A DNA stretch of 64,000 nucleotides from Halomonas sp. ALS9 (GTDB taxonomy: Bacteria; Pseudomonadota; Gammaproteobacteria; Pseudomonadales; Halomonadaceae). The position numbers and the translations under genes were made by a program. The stretch covers positions 558,001-622,000 of the forward strand of contig NZ_LXRG01000192.1 in NCBI RefSeq assembly GCF_001651035.1, given 5' to 3'. How positions within the stretch are numbered: the first letter of the stretch is position 1; each line of letters starts with the position of its first letter. The notes under the pieces were generated by a model. It made no database searches and was not told where the DNA came from. It saw only the letters and a list, made by a program, of their open reading frames with translations. Of this stretch, positions 1 through 9,575 are shown piece after piece.

Positions 1-295
1 GCAACCTGGGCCGTGCCAAATCGCGCAACCCCGCGCCATTGCCCGCCTGAGCACCAAGCACTAGCAACTCATAACCCAGTAGGTAACGCCCGCGAATGGG
101 AGAAGGTCGCAAGAATCCTTGCTGCTTGAGACCTTTTAACAACCGATAGAGCGTAGGACGACTGAAACTCAACGCATTCAAGTAATCGTCTATACTCGCA
201 CCGCGGTGACCGCCACGTGCAGTAACCTGCAATATTTGCATGGCATGAACGAGCGTCGTAGGGCCTGATGTGGTGCTGTTTTCATTTGCCGACAT
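1..295 (-). CDS. IclR-family transcriptional regulator, N-terminal part (cut by window edge)
   Basis: Reading the minus strand from an ATG at 295-293 gives an open frame of 98 codons that runs off the left edge. The product has the N-terminal winged-helix layout of IclR regulators: an early helix (LVHAMQILQVTARGG), a recognition-helix stretch (SFSRPTLYRLLKGLKQQGF) and the wing (RGRYLLGYELLVLG). The C-terminal effector-binding GAF-like domain lies outside the window, so its ligand cannot be guessed. It is divergent from the helicase gene, with 160 bp between the two starts that must hold both promoters. The family assignment is from motif pattern alone. Confidence 0.75.
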   Translation of the reverse strand, partial: MSANENSTTSGPTTLVHAMQILQVTARGGHRGASIDDYLNALSFSRPTLYRLLKGLKQQGFLRPSPIRGRYLLGYELLVLGAQAGNGAGLRDLARPRL

Positions 296-455
296 TATGT
301 TTATCGTTATTTGTTTATATGAGCTAAAACATAGCAAGACAAATTCACGAGTTCATCTCACTAAATGAGACATAGCCGTTTTCAGACGATAAAACGGGCG
401 TGAGCAGTGAGTACTTAGGGGGTTTCCCCAATAACAGGACAAGGAGTGTGTATCG

Positions 456-3400
456 ATGGGGACACCTAGCAATATCGTGGCTTTTTGGCGTCTGGTTGAA
501 TGGCTGACACCCACCTCATTCCCCAAGACCAGCCCTAAACGCGATGAGCGCGAGCCGATTTACGATATTCGCACTGACTCCAAGGATGACCTCCCCTGGC
601 AACCCGATCACCCTCATACGATCTATCGATGTGCCCAAGCGTCCCCTGGGATAACCGAGGACAATCACCGGGAAAAGTGGGCCTATGGTATTTACGCAGG
701 GCTGATAAACATCAACACCGCACGCGAAGAGATCGAATCCTGGCTTGGGGAAAAACTTAATCATGTCGTACGCGATGAACGCCAACCGCTGGGGACATCC
801 GCCGTCGGCTTTCAGGTCGATAGCGCAGGCTGCGTCATCGCCGAAACGTTGGTGCTATCGAGCTTCGCCTGGGCCTTTGGTGCCCTACGCAAGCAGGCCG
901 CACAAGGGCGAACCACTCTTCATGCCAACGCATTAAAAAGCGAAGATTTTGCTGATGCCAATGGCGTGGTGTACGACCGCTTTGCCAGCGAGCTGTCAGG
1001 TGCCGAACTAACCAGCGAGAACCTATACCGCTTTTTGGCGTGGTTATTTGGCTACCTCGGGCTTGCGACGCAAACCCTGACGCCTACGATATGTCGGGTA
1101 CAGTGTGTCCGCCGCCCGGTGACAAACACGACACCAGCGACCCAAACGGATAACGGGGCACATACACAGACGGAGCCACCTAGCCCCCGCCTAACCGCCG
1201 CGCTAGAAATGCTCAACAGCCTTTTTCTGGATGATCTTGCGTTAGTACAGCACAACGCCGAAAGCGGTGATATTGGCGAAGCATTAGCACACTATCTGGG
1301 TAAGCGCCCCCCACGCCATATTGATCTTCGCAAAGAGCACCAAGAAGCCTGGGCACTACTTGCCCCAGTGGCATACCCACCAGGGCGGTGGCCTACGAAA
1401 AATCGCTATCCGTTAGTCTTCAGCCAGCAGCTTGCGGTAAACCAAGCGCTGCACAGCCTCGGGGGAGGCGGAAGTGGCCTGATGGCAGTGAATGGCCCAC
1501 CCGGTACCGGGAAGACGACGCTGCTAAAAGATATTGTGGCAGGCATCATCATTGAACGTGCCCAGATCTTGGCACGCTTTTCGTCTCCATCTGACGCCTT
1601 TGGAAAATCACGCCCTGCTTGGCAAAGCGGTGAGTGGCGGCAGTTTTTTGCCCCACTAGACGCCTCACTGCTTAACTTTGGCATCGTGGTGGCATCCAGC
1701 AATAACGGCGCGGTGGAAAACGTGACCTTAGAGTTTCCGAAAGCTGCAGATGTTGACCCTGAATGGGGCGACCGAAAGCATAGCCCCTTCACTGAAATCG
1801 GCTCCCGTTTGCTCGGCGATACTGGCGAAGCCTGGTCGCTATTGGCAGCGTGCCTGGGGAAGAGCAAGAACAAAACAGCGTTTGCTGATGCGTTCTGGGG
1901 CTGGGAACAAAAGAAGTCCGAAGACGACCCCGTGCATATTCCCGACTTACTCAAAGGGCCTCGACCAGCAAACGTGCCCGGTTGGCGTCAGGCGGTGGCG
2001 TCCTTCCAAAAGGCGCTCGATGAAGAGCAGGCGTGTCGCTACGAACGGCAACATGTCTACCAAGCAGTAACGACCATCAGGCAGATTGAGCAGGACATCG
2101 CGGCCTTACAACACCGAGAACAGACGCTGGCCGCGGAGTTGGCTCAAGCAGAACAGCAGCGAGCAAACGCCCTTGAACGGCAAGATGAGCACAAAGCGAC
2201 GCTTGAACAAGCGTTCTTGGGGGTTAAGAGCGAGAGAGAAGCAGTATTAAAATCGGCAGAACGTGACCTGGAGAGTCAACAAAATTACTGCTCTGCCGCG
2301 GAGCACTCACTGCAAGGAGTACAGCAGCAGCTTGAACATTGCCGCGAAGATGGCCCGAGTACAGTTAAGCGATGGTGGAGTAAGTGGTTGCGCACCTTAT
2401 CCAGCGTGAAAGCATGGCAAAACACTCTACGCATGCTATCCGATCAAGAAGTTGCCGCGCGCCAGCAGGTGTCAGAGAGTCTCAAGCGCAAGGCGCTTGC
2501 GCTCAACGCCTGCAACCATGCTGAACAACAGTTGAACCACTCAGCATTGTCCGAGGCAGTCGCCACTGAGCGCCAGCAGTATCAACGCAGTGAAGCTACG
2601 ACCAAGGAAGCGGCCAAGCACTGCGAGCAAGTCCGCACCCAGCTTACTCAGCAGCAGGCAGCACGTGCGACGGCAGAAAAGAAAGCACTAGCGGCATATC
2701 AGACGATCGACACCTATTGCGAAAAGGTCGGTCACCGTTATTGCGTAACCCCAGACCTGCTTACCGAGTGTCCAAAAACCAAAGAACTTGCTTCGCCGTG
2801 GGCAGATCCCGAATGGGAGTCTGCCCGTGTTCGGGTGTTTCTAGCCGCGCTGGATCTTCATGATGCCTTTGTGCTCGACGCAGGAAAGCCGCTGCAGAAC
2901 AACCTGCGCGGCATGATGCAATTATTACGCGGCAAAGCTCCCAACGAACTTCCAGAAGGGGTAGCGGAAAGCCTTTGGTCAAGCCTATTCCTCTTGGTGC
3001 CGGTCGTCTCAACCACGTTTGCCTCTTTTGGTCGTCAATTTGCTGAATTGGGCCGCGAGAGCCTCGGCTGGCTTATGGTTGATGAGGCAGGTCAAGCCGC
3101 GCCACAGCAATCAGCAGGTGCTCTTTGGCGAGCCAAATCGGCGTTGGTGGTTGGCGATCCCTTGCAATTAACCCCTGTCGTGACGGTGCCGGATCGCCTG
3201 CAGGGCTCGCTAGCGGAAAGCCTAGGCGTCAGCATGGAGTGGTTGCCCGGCAGCACCTCAACCCAAGCATTAGCCGATCAAGCCAGCCTATATGGAAGTA
3301 CCATCGGGACTACATGGGTCGGTGCTCCATTACTGGTTCATCGTCGCTGCGATAGCCCCATGTTCGAGATTTGCAACGAAGTGGCCTATGACAATGCCAT

Positions 3401-3893
3401 GGTGCACGGCAAACCCTGCTCCAATAGTTCGCTTTTTGAAAGCGCCTGGGTCGATGTGCCAGCGGAACAAGCCGACGGCCACTGGGTGCCCAACGAAGGG
3501 CGAGCCGCCAAAGCATTAATCGAACGGCTTATTGAGCAAGACGTAACAGCCGACGATATTTTCCTCATCTCACCTTTTCGTGCCGTGGTTAAAAAACTGC
3601 ATCAAGTGGCAGCGAACTACCCTGGCATTAAGGCCGGTACGATTCACACAGTTCAGGGCAAGGAAGCCAAGGTCGTCATTTTAGTGCTGGGCGGTAACCC
3701 GCAGAAGGCTGGCGCAAAAGATTGGGCATCGGCCACCCCCAACCTCTTGAATGTCGCGGTCAGTCGCGCCAAATTGCGCTTATTTGTTATCGGTGCACGA
3801 GAGGACTGGGCCAGATATCCCTATTTTGGAAACTGTGCCGAATGGTTGCCAACACTATCGGCAGATAGCTTCCAAAAAATGGTGATTAGCTGA
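456..3893 (+). CDS. Large SF1 (DNA2/NAM7-like) helicase with internal coiled coil
   Basis: This 1145-residue protein has the split AAA/helicase core of the UPF1/DNA2 superfamily 1. Walker A is GPPGTGKTT near residue 347, the Walker B/DEAG box is VDEAGQAAPQQ near 876 followed by GDPLQLTPVV, and the C-terminal motifs are GTIHTVQGKEAKVV near 1062 and VAVSRAKLRLFVIG near the end. A long Gln/Glu/Ala-rich segment, roughly residues 530-770, should form a coiled coil inserted between motifs I and II. The first ~320 residues are not recognised. The ATG follows an AAGGAG ribosome-binding site. It stands alone, divergent from the IclR gene. Such proteins unwind or remodel nucleic acid, and some relatives work in phage defence, but no partner gene is seen here. 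Confidence 0.85.
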   Translation: MGTPSNIVAFWRLVEWLTPTSFPKTSPKRDEREPIYDIRTDSKDDLPWQPDHPHTIYRCAQASPGITEDNHREKWAYGIYAGLININTAREEIESWLGEKLNHVVRDERQPLGTSAVGFQVDSAGCVIAETLVLSSFAWAFGALRKQAAQGRTTLHANALKSEDFADANGVVYDRFASELSGAELTSENLYRFLAWLFGYLGLATQTLTPTICRVQCVRRPVTNTTPATQTDNGAHTQTEPPSPRLTAALEMLNSLFLDDLALVQHNAESGDIGEALAHYLGKRPPRHIDLRKEHQEAWALLAPVAYPPGRWPTKNRYPLVFSQQLAVNQALHSLGGGGSGLMAVNGPPGTGKTTLLKDIVAGIIIERAQILARFSSPSDAFGKSRPAWQSGEWRQFFAPLDASLLNFGIVVASSNNGAVENVTLEFPKAADVDPEWGDRKHSPFTEIGSRLLGDTGEAWSLLAACLGKSKNKTAFADAFWGWEQKKSEDDPVHIPDLLKGPRPANVPGWRQAVASFQKALDEEQACRYERQHVYQAVTTIRQIEQDIAALQHREQTLAAELAQAEQQRANALERQDEHKATLEQAFLGVKSEREAVLKSAERDLESQQNYCSAAEHSLQGVQQQLEHCREDGPSTVKRWWSKWLRTLSSVKAWQNTLRMLSDQEVAARQQVSESLKRKALALNACNHAEQQLNHSALSEAVATERQQYQRSEATTKEAAKHCEQVRTQLTQQQAARATAEKKALAAYQTIDTYCEKVGHRYCVTPDLLTECPKTKELASPWADPEWESARVRVFLAALDLHDAFVLDAGKPLQNNLRGMMQLLRGKAPNELPEGVAESLWSSLFLLVPVVSTTFASFGRQFAELGRESLGWLMVDEAGQAAPQQSAGALWRAKSALVVGDPLQLTPVVTVPDRLQGSLAESLGVSMEWLPGSTSTQALADQASLYGSTIGTTWVGAPLLVHRRCDSPMFEICNEVAYDNAMVHGKPCSNSSLFESAWVDVPAEQADGHWVPNEGRAAKALIERLIEQDVTADDIFLISPFRAVVKKLHQVAANYPGIKAGTIHTVQGKEAKVVILVLGGNPQKAGAKDWASATPNLLNVAVSRAKLRLFVIGAREDWARYPYFGNCAEWLPTLSADSFQKMVIS

Positions 3894-3949
3894 AAGCACG
3901 TCTATCCAAGCAGCCAATGTCAAAGAAAAATTAGCCAAGTATCATTACC

Positions 3950-5698
3950 CTACTCCGGATGCAGCCACTTTTCGAACGCCCCTGGCGATAGCGGTCTAGC
4001 GATGAGGTACCCCTGGGCCTCGTCGCACCCCAGTTGCACGAGCCGGCGGTAAACAGCATCGCTCTCTACGCCTTCGGCCACCACGCGGTAGCCCAGATTA
4101 TGGGCCATTGAGATCATCGATTTGACCAGTGTCGCAGCACGCTCATCATGGTCTAGATGAGTGATGAAGCAGCGATCAATCTTCACGGTATGGGCGGGTA
4201 TCTCATGCAGGTAGGAGAGACTGCTGTAGCCGGTGCCGAAATCATCGATGGCAATCCGCAGTCCAGCCGCGATGAGCGCCGTGAGTTGAACCGTCGCCAC
4301 CTCTCCCTGGCCAACCAACGCACTTTCTGTAAGTTCCACCTCCAAGCTGGCTCGCGGCAGGGCCATGTGCGCCATCTCTCCCAGTAGCCGTAGGGCAAAA
4401 TGCTCTTCCTCAAGATTGGTCGCCGACACATTGACCGAAATCTGCAGTGTCTCGCCTTGTTGATGCCACGCCGATGCCTGGCTAATGGTATGCCGCAACA
4501 CCCACTGCGTGAGTGGTTTAGCCATCGGCGTATGTTCGATCAATGGGATAAACTCGTCAGGCGATAAGTCACCCAAGAGAGGATGGCGCCAGCGCAACAA
4601 TGCTTCTGCTCCCGAGCATTCGCCGCTCTCTAGGTGGACACGAGGTTGAAAGACCAAGTAAAGCTCATCCTCGCTTTCCAGCGCCCGACCGATGTCGTTC
4701 AGCAGCATATAACGCCGTTGGTAATGGGCATCCAGCTCCGAGGAGAAAAGCCCCGCCCCTTTTCTCGCCTGGCGAGCATCCAAGCAAGCGGCATAAGCAC
4801 TGCGCAAAATATCCACAGCTGCGACCTCGCCCAGACAAAATGGCGCGAGACCCACAGTGGGGCGAACCAATACCGGCACTGCGCGGGCAGATTCAAGCGC
4901 CAACAGCGCCTGACGAAGCCGCAGCGCCTCCTTCAACAAGTAGGTATCGCTCGCATGGTTCACCAGATGCACGAACTGGCAGCCACCCAGGTGGTAGAGC
5001 TTCACGCCCGACCCGATGGCCTGTTGCAAGCAACGGGCGGAAACTCTCACTAGTTCATCAAGGTACGCTGGCCCAAGAGTACGATGAAGCGCACTTATCT
5101 CGCCGACATCGACCACCTCGGTCAACAGCGCGACTCTCCACTCGTTTGGCGAATCTAGCTGTATATCCTGTATGTCTTCAGCAAACTGGTGACGATTAGA
5201 AAGGCCTGTTAACGGGTCAATTCTGCCAAACGCGTGCTGCAGCTCAATCTGGGCCATGACCATGGCGGCTAGATCGCAAAGCATTATCTGCTCTTGCTCA
5301 GAGAGCTCGTTTGGCTGGGTGTCCAGCACACACATCGCGCCCAGGGTGTGGCCTTCTCGCGTTACCAACGGTGCGCCCGCATAAAAACGGATGCCTGTCT
5401 TTGCCAGGTAGCTATTGCGATAGCAGTCCGAGGCGAGAAGATCGGGAATGACCAGGACTTTCGAGGCATCGCAGACCTCCCCGCAGGGAGCCGTGTCCCG
5501 GGGGATCTCCCAATGTTCGACCCCAACCCTGGACTTAAACCACTGCCGGTTCTCGTCGGTGAGGGACACGGCAGCGATCGGCAAACCGAATAGCTGACTA
5601 GCTATCCGTGTTATGCGATCAAAACTCTCACTTGGGGAGGTATCCAGCAGATTTAGCTGGCGGAGCGCGAACAGTCGATCCTGTTCCTGGGCATTCAT
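3950..5698 (-). CDS. GAF-GGDEF(degenerate)-EAL cyclic-di-GMP phosphodiesterase
   Basis: The 582-residue protein has a GAF-type sensor (about 15-150), a GGDEF-like domain (about 155-315) and an EAL domain (about 330-575). The cyclase signature reads GGCQF at 238-242 instead of GGDEF, so the domain is probably catalytically dead and may serve as a GTP sensor or scaffold. The EAL domain looks active: EALLRW at 365-370 and DDFGTGYSSL with the following K are kept. The expected role is hydrolysis of c-di-GMP in response to a signal sensed by the cytosolic GAF domain. There are no membrane segments. The gene is convergent with the helicase gene, with about 56 bp between the stops. Confidence 0.9.
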   Translation of the reverse strand: MNAQEQDRLFALRQLNLLDTSPSESFDRITRIASQLFGLPIAAVSLTDENRQWFKSRVGVEHWEIPRDTAPCGEVCDASKVLVIPDLLASDCYRNSYLAKTGIRFYAGAPLVTREGHTLGAMCVLDTQPNELSEQEQIMLCDLAAMVMAQIELQHAFGRIDPLTGLSNRHQFAEDIQDIQLDSPNEWRVALLTEVVDVGEISALHRTLGPAYLDELVRVSARCLQQAIGSGVKLYHLGGCQFVHLVNHASDTYLLKEALRLRQALLALESARAVPVLVRPTVGLAPFCLGEVAAVDILRSAYAACLDARQARKGAGLFSSELDAHYQRRYMLLNDIGRALESEDELYLVFQPRVHLESGECSGAEALLRWRHPLLGDLSPDEFIPLIEHTPMAKPLTQWVLRHTISQASAWHQQGETLQISVNVSATNLEEEHFALRLLGEMAHMALPRASLEVELTESALVGQGEVATVQLTALIAAGLRIAIDDFGTGYSSLSYLHEIPAHTVKIDRCFITHLDHDERAATLVKSMISMAHNLGYRVVAEGVESDAVYRRLVQLGCDEAQGYLIARPLSPGAFEKWLHPE

Positions 5699-5825
5699 GT
5701 ACGTAACCCTACGCCAAGATGAACACTGATCCTTTAATAATATATATCAGCCCCATAATAAAATGGCATTTAATAGCGCTCATTTTTCTAGTGTTGTTAT
5801 TTGTTTATCGGGCTTAGGGCTGGTT

Positions 5826-6056
5826 CTAGCTCAGCGTTATATTGATAAAAACCAGCATAATCAGCGCCGCTGCCGCCGGCCACGGGCTTCGCAGCACAAC
5901 CCCGAACATCGTCAGCGGGATCAGCACGGTGAGGGCCGCTAGAACATGAGGCAGTTCTGCAAGCCCGCTTTTTTCCATACTCGCGATATACACCAGCCCA
6001 AGAACGCCAAGCAGAAGCCCAAACCAAACATGGCGGTTACGCAGTCGTGATGACAT
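5826..6056 (-). CDS. Small membrane protein, function unknown
   Basis: This is a 76-residue open frame with a strong ribosome-binding site (AGGGAGGTAGG just before the ATG). After a short basic N-terminus (MSSRLRNRHVW) come three hydrophobic stretches: about 10-25, 36-52 and 58-75. The basic start suggests an N-in topology. It lies upstream of the EAL gene on the same strand, 127 bp away, and is divergent from the ADP-ribosylglycohydrolase gene. No family is recognised. An overlapping frame at 5797-6027 is a shadow without hydrophobic pattern. Confidence 0.65.
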   Translation of the reverse strand: MSSRLRNRHVWFGLLLGVLGLVYIASMEKSGLAELPHVLAALTVLIPLTMFGVVLRSPWPAAAALIMLVFINITLS

Positions 6057-6154
6057 CTTCCTACCTCCCTTTGTGGTTAAGCGTTGATCGCCAACAGTTC
6101 GCTAACCTGAACATTACCCATAAGATGGCAAGACAAACTTAAAGGAACATATCC

Positions 6155-7243
6155 ATGACAGATAACGTGTCATCAAGAGCTGTTGCCGCACTTAAAAACC
6201 TGTTTATTGCCGACTCACTGGCGATGCCGGTGCACTGGTTCTACAACGTCCACGATATCGACCGTGCGTTTCCAAACGGGATCACAACGTTTGAAGCGCC
6301 ACCTGAGTTTCATCCGTCATCGATTATGTCCCTGCACTCCACCAGCGCCGGTGGGCGAAAGAATGCGGGGAGTCAATCACAGCGCGAGATCGTTGGCGAT
6401 GTCATCCTTAAAGGCAAACAGTCGTACTGGAATCGTCCTAACGTTCATTACCACCAAGGCATGCAGCCAGGGGATAACACCCTTAACGCCTATTGTGCGT
6501 TAACCCTGATGCAAACAATGAGCGCGCCTGACCAGCACTATGACCGCGATACTTTTCTGCAAGCCTATATCCGCCTAATGACCGCAGAGATACCGGCCCA
6601 TCCGGATACCTATGCTGAGTCTTACCATCGCGGCTTTTTCGCTAACCTCGAAAAAGGCCAGCCTCCACACAAATGCGGCGCCGTTACCCACGACACGCCG
6701 TCCATTGGCGGCTTGACCACTATTGCTCCCTTGGCGATTGGCGAACGCTTAAGAGGTACTTCGCTGGCCGATACCCGCAAGCTTTGCCGCAACCACCTGG
6801 CATTGACCCATCCGGACAACTTTCTCGCGGACGTTTGCGATGCCTACGTTGAGCTGATCGACGCGCTCATGTTCCGCGATGGCGATGTCAACGTGCAGGA
6901 ACTGCTGCTGAAGGCAACACGCGGCTTATCCCGTCGGGATTTAACGACGCTGGTGGAAGGCACTCGCCCCGAACGTGAGGTAATAGGGAAACAGCTATCC
7001 ACCGCTTGCTACATTACCGACGCGTGGCCTGCGGTGTTATACCTGGCCTGCAAGTACCATCAGGAACCACTGCGCGCCTTACAGATCAACGCAGAGGTTG
7101 GAGGCGACAGCGCACACAGAGGCGCGTTACTAGGCGTCTTGTTGGGCTTAATCAATGGCCAGGAGACTGGCGACCTGTTTGCCCGGTTAACCGAACACGC
7201 GTCGATTAACCGGGCCATTGAGGGGCTTATTGAGAAGCGTTAG
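6155..7243 (+). CDS. ADP-ribosylglycohydrolase family protein
   Basis: The 362-residue protein begins with RAVAALKNLFIADSLAMPVHW, which matches the start of the ADP-ribosylglycohydrolase (DraG/ARH) fold, and ends with a segment around NAEVGGDSAHRGALLGVLLG, the place of the usual metal-binding GGD(S/T) motif. Family members remove ADP-ribose from proteins or small molecules using Mg2+ in the cytoplasm. The typical N-terminal G-x-x-x-GD signature is weakened to FIADSLAMP, so the exact substrate is uncertain. The ATG follows AAAGGA. The 3' end overlaps the convergent ovoA stop by 4 bp. Confidence 0.8.
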   Translation: MTDNVSSRAVAALKNLFIADSLAMPVHWFYNVHDIDRAFPNGITTFEAPPEFHPSSIMSLHSTSAGGRKNAGSQSQREIVGDVILKGKQSYWNRPNVHYHQGMQPGDNTLNAYCALTLMQTMSAPDQHYDRDTFLQAYIRLMTAEIPAHPDTYAESYHRGFFANLEKGQPPHKCGAVTHDTPSIGGLTTIAPLAIGERLRGTSLADTRKLCRNHLALTHPDNFLADVCDAYVELIDALMFRDGDVNVQELLLKATRGLSRRDLTTLVEGTRPEREVIGKQLSTACYITDAWPAVLYLACKYHQEPLRALQINAEVGGDSAHRGALLGVLLGLINGQETGDLFARLTEHASINRAIEGLIEKR

Positions 7244-9387
7244 GAACGCCGCTCCCACAGCGTGACTTCCGAGAGGCTATGCTGGTATTTATGCATGGTC
7301 TCGCGGATCACAAAGGGCACTTTCTCGGGCTCGCTGATCATTTTGAAGTGGGGCTCCAGCAGCTCCTTGAGGCCATCCAGGGTGCTGAAGTTTTCGCCGT
7401 TTTTCTTGAACCCACCGATCCACTCCTCCATCGGCGTGTACTCTTCCAGCCAGGTATACGGCGATGCAATCATCAGGATGCCACCGGCATTGATACGCTG
7501 ATGAATGGTTTGCAGGAACTGGGCAGGCTTATACAACCGATCAATCAGATTCGCGGCCAGCACTAAGTCATATTCGCTGAACTGCGGCTTGAGGTTGCAC
7601 GCATCGCCCTGATGGAAGCTGACCCGATCGGCAACCGTTTCCAGCCCCATACTTGCCAGGGTGCGTTCCTGGTAGCTAACAAGCTCACCCTCTTCGGTGC
7701 GGGTATAACGCAGCACTTTCTGCTCCGCCATTTCCACGCCCTGGCGGATAAAGTTAGCCGAAAAGTCCACGCCATCGACGTGCTCAAATTCACGGGCCAG
7801 CTCAAAACTGCCACGCCCGCTGGCACAGCCCAAATCCAGGGCGCGTTTCTTTTGACGCCCGGCCATGGCGGTTAGCGCCTTGTTGGCCAATGCTTGGGGG
7901 AAGTTGGCAACGCCAAACCATTCGTCGCCGTAATGAAATTCCGCGTACTCCGCCATACGGGCATTGCTTTCGTAATAAGCGCTGGGCAGCGTGACTTCAG
8001 CATCTGACACTACGTAGCGGAAACCCGCATGCTGGAAGAAGTGGCGGCGAAATGCATAGCGTGCGCTTAGGCGGGTTTCGTTGCCACAGGATATCCAGGA
8101 GCCGCCCTTGATCAGGTTGTGCTGGTTGTCGAACGTCGGGGTGGTGAAGTCATCGTAGAGTGGATGCACGTCAAAACCTGGGAATGGGTAAGTCGGTGTT
8201 TCTACCCACTGCCATACATTGCCCACCACATCGAACCACTGGCCGTGCTGGAAGCGCGTGACCGGGCAAGATGAGGCGCCATGATCCAAGTGCAGGTTGG
8301 CGTTGGCCGGTTGATCACTTTCAAGCTCGGAGACACCCGCTTCCTCCGCCAGGCGATGCCACTCATCTTCCGTCGGCATACGCACAGGTTGGCCTGTCTG
8401 CTGGCTTTTCCAGTTACAGAAGGCTTTAGCCTCGTGGAAGTTGACCTCCACCGGCCAATCCCAGGGCATCTCAACCTCTTCGGTCATTAAGCGCAGGAAC
8501 CACTCGTTTTTCCACACCCAAAAAGTGGGATGGCTCGCTTTGGCAAAATTACGCCATCCCAACCCCTCTTCCGACCAGTAAGCATCGGTTAAATAGCCAC
8601 CGGCTTCGACGAATTCGAGAAACTCGCTATTGCTGACCAGAAACTGGCTGGCTTTAAACTCTTCAACGTCGGCACGGTGATGGCCGTACTCGTTATCCCA
8701 GCCGTACCACGGGTCGTCAAACGGCTTGCCCAGCGTTACCTCACCCTGGGGAACCGTGATCAGCGCATTCTCCGGTGGCTCACCGGTGGTGCGAATGGGT
8801 GCCCAGGCAGGCTGTGGCGTCACCAAATCAAGCGACTGCTGGCGAATCAACACCGACGACGTTTCAAGATGAATGCGCTCGTGCTCGATGCCCATGATGA
8901 CAGGCCAGAACGGGCTATCCCAGCCGATGGGCAGCGACACCGGCAGCTCGCGGATCAGATTAAGCACCGCCGCGCGCACCTTGGCGCGGTAGTCCATCAC
9001 CTCGCTGACCGATGGCCATGAATAGTGGGCTTCGTTGAGATCATCCCAACTCATCTCATCGACGCCTACGGCGAAAATAGACTCCATATTAGGGTCGATT
9101 CGAGCGGGCAAGAGTTTCGCCAGCACCAGCTTATTGACGAAGAATGTTGCGGTATGCCCGAGGTAAAAAATCAGCGGATGCCTGAGCGAAATAGACTTAC
9201 GCAAATAAGCCTCTTCACTCGCCAGTGTAGTGAACAGTGACTCATAGCGATCAAACGTAGCGGTGAAGCAAGCCTCAATCTCTCGGCGCGTCGCTTCAGG
9301 GTCGTTTCCAGCCAGATACACAGTGCGGGGAAAAAGAGCGGACGATAGCGCTTCTGGTTGCCCCAATGGCGAGCTAGTGGAAGTCAT
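7240..9387 (-). CDS. ovoA: 5-histidylcysteine sulfoxide synthase / mercaptohistidine methyltransferase OvoA
   Basis: This 715-residue protein has the three-part OvoA layout: a DinB-like helical N-terminus with the iron-binding HX3HXE motif (H169, H173, E175 in EHERIHLE), a formylglycine-generating-enzyme-like middle (about 200-465, with GGSWISCGNETRLSARYAFRR), and a C-terminal SAM methyltransferase (DLGCASGRGSFELA). OvoA couples cysteine to the 5 position of histidine with O2, then the methyltransferase domain acts on the N of the imidazole thiol, giving ovothiol A, a strong antioxidant. The PLP lyase step is encoded elsewhere. The full length agrees with family members of about 700-770 residues. 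The gene is isolated and its stop overlaps that of the convergent hydrolase. Confidence 0.9.
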   Translation of the reverse strand: MTSTSSPLGQPEALSSALFPRTVYLAGNDPEATRREIEACFTATFDRYESLFTTLASEEAYLRKSISLRHPLIFYLGHTATFFVNKLVLAKLLPARIDPNMESIFAVGVDEMSWDDLNEAHYSWPSVSEVMDYRAKVRAAVLNLIRELPVSLPIGWDSPFWPVIMGIEHERIHLETSSVLIRQQSLDLVTPQPAWAPIRTTGEPPENALITVPQGEVTLGKPFDDPWYGWDNEYGHHRADVEEFKASQFLVSNSEFLEFVEAGGYLTDAYWSEEGLGWRNFAKASHPTFWVWKNEWFLRLMTEEVEMPWDWPVEVNFHEAKAFCNWKSQQTGQPVRMPTEDEWHRLAEEAGVSELESDQPANANLHLDHGASSCPVTRFQHGQWFDVVGNVWQWVETPTYPFPGFDVHPLYDDFTTPTFDNQHNLIKGGSWISCGNETRLSARYAFRRHFFQHAGFRYVVSDAEVTLPSAYYESNARMAEYAEFHYGDEWFGVANFPQALANKALTAMAGRQKKRALDLGCASGRGSFELAREFEHVDGVDFSANFIRQGVEMAEQKVLRYTRTEEGELVSYQERTLASMGLETVADRVSFHQGDACNLKPQFSEYDLVLAANLIDRLYKPAQFLQTIHQRINAGGILMIASPYTWLEEYTPMEEWIGGFKKNGENFSTLDGLKELLEPHFKMISEPEKVPFVIRETMHKYQHSLSEVTLWERRS

Positions 9388-9575
9388 AGGTTAGAGCACC
9401 TTTTATCTTTGAACGACGATGGTTTGCATGGGTAAATGTATGGCAACATTAAAAACCAAAAACTCATACAAAAGCTAGCATCGGTTGTACAAAACTTTCC
9501 AACGTCGTCTTTGCCGGCATGTGGAGCAGTCGAAATCGCACGCTATTCTTTTTCATGCGACCTACAACACAACAT

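Noticed and set aside
4600..5199. 199-residue plus-strand open frame inside the EAL gene
   Set aside because: It lies antisense to a well-supported gene and has a composition (Pro, Arg, His-rich) typical of a shadow frame in GC-rich DNA.
5797..6027. Alternative 76-residue frame overlapping the small membrane protein
   Set aside because: The frame at 5826-6056 has the strong ribosome-binding site and the hydrophobic pattern; this one has neither.
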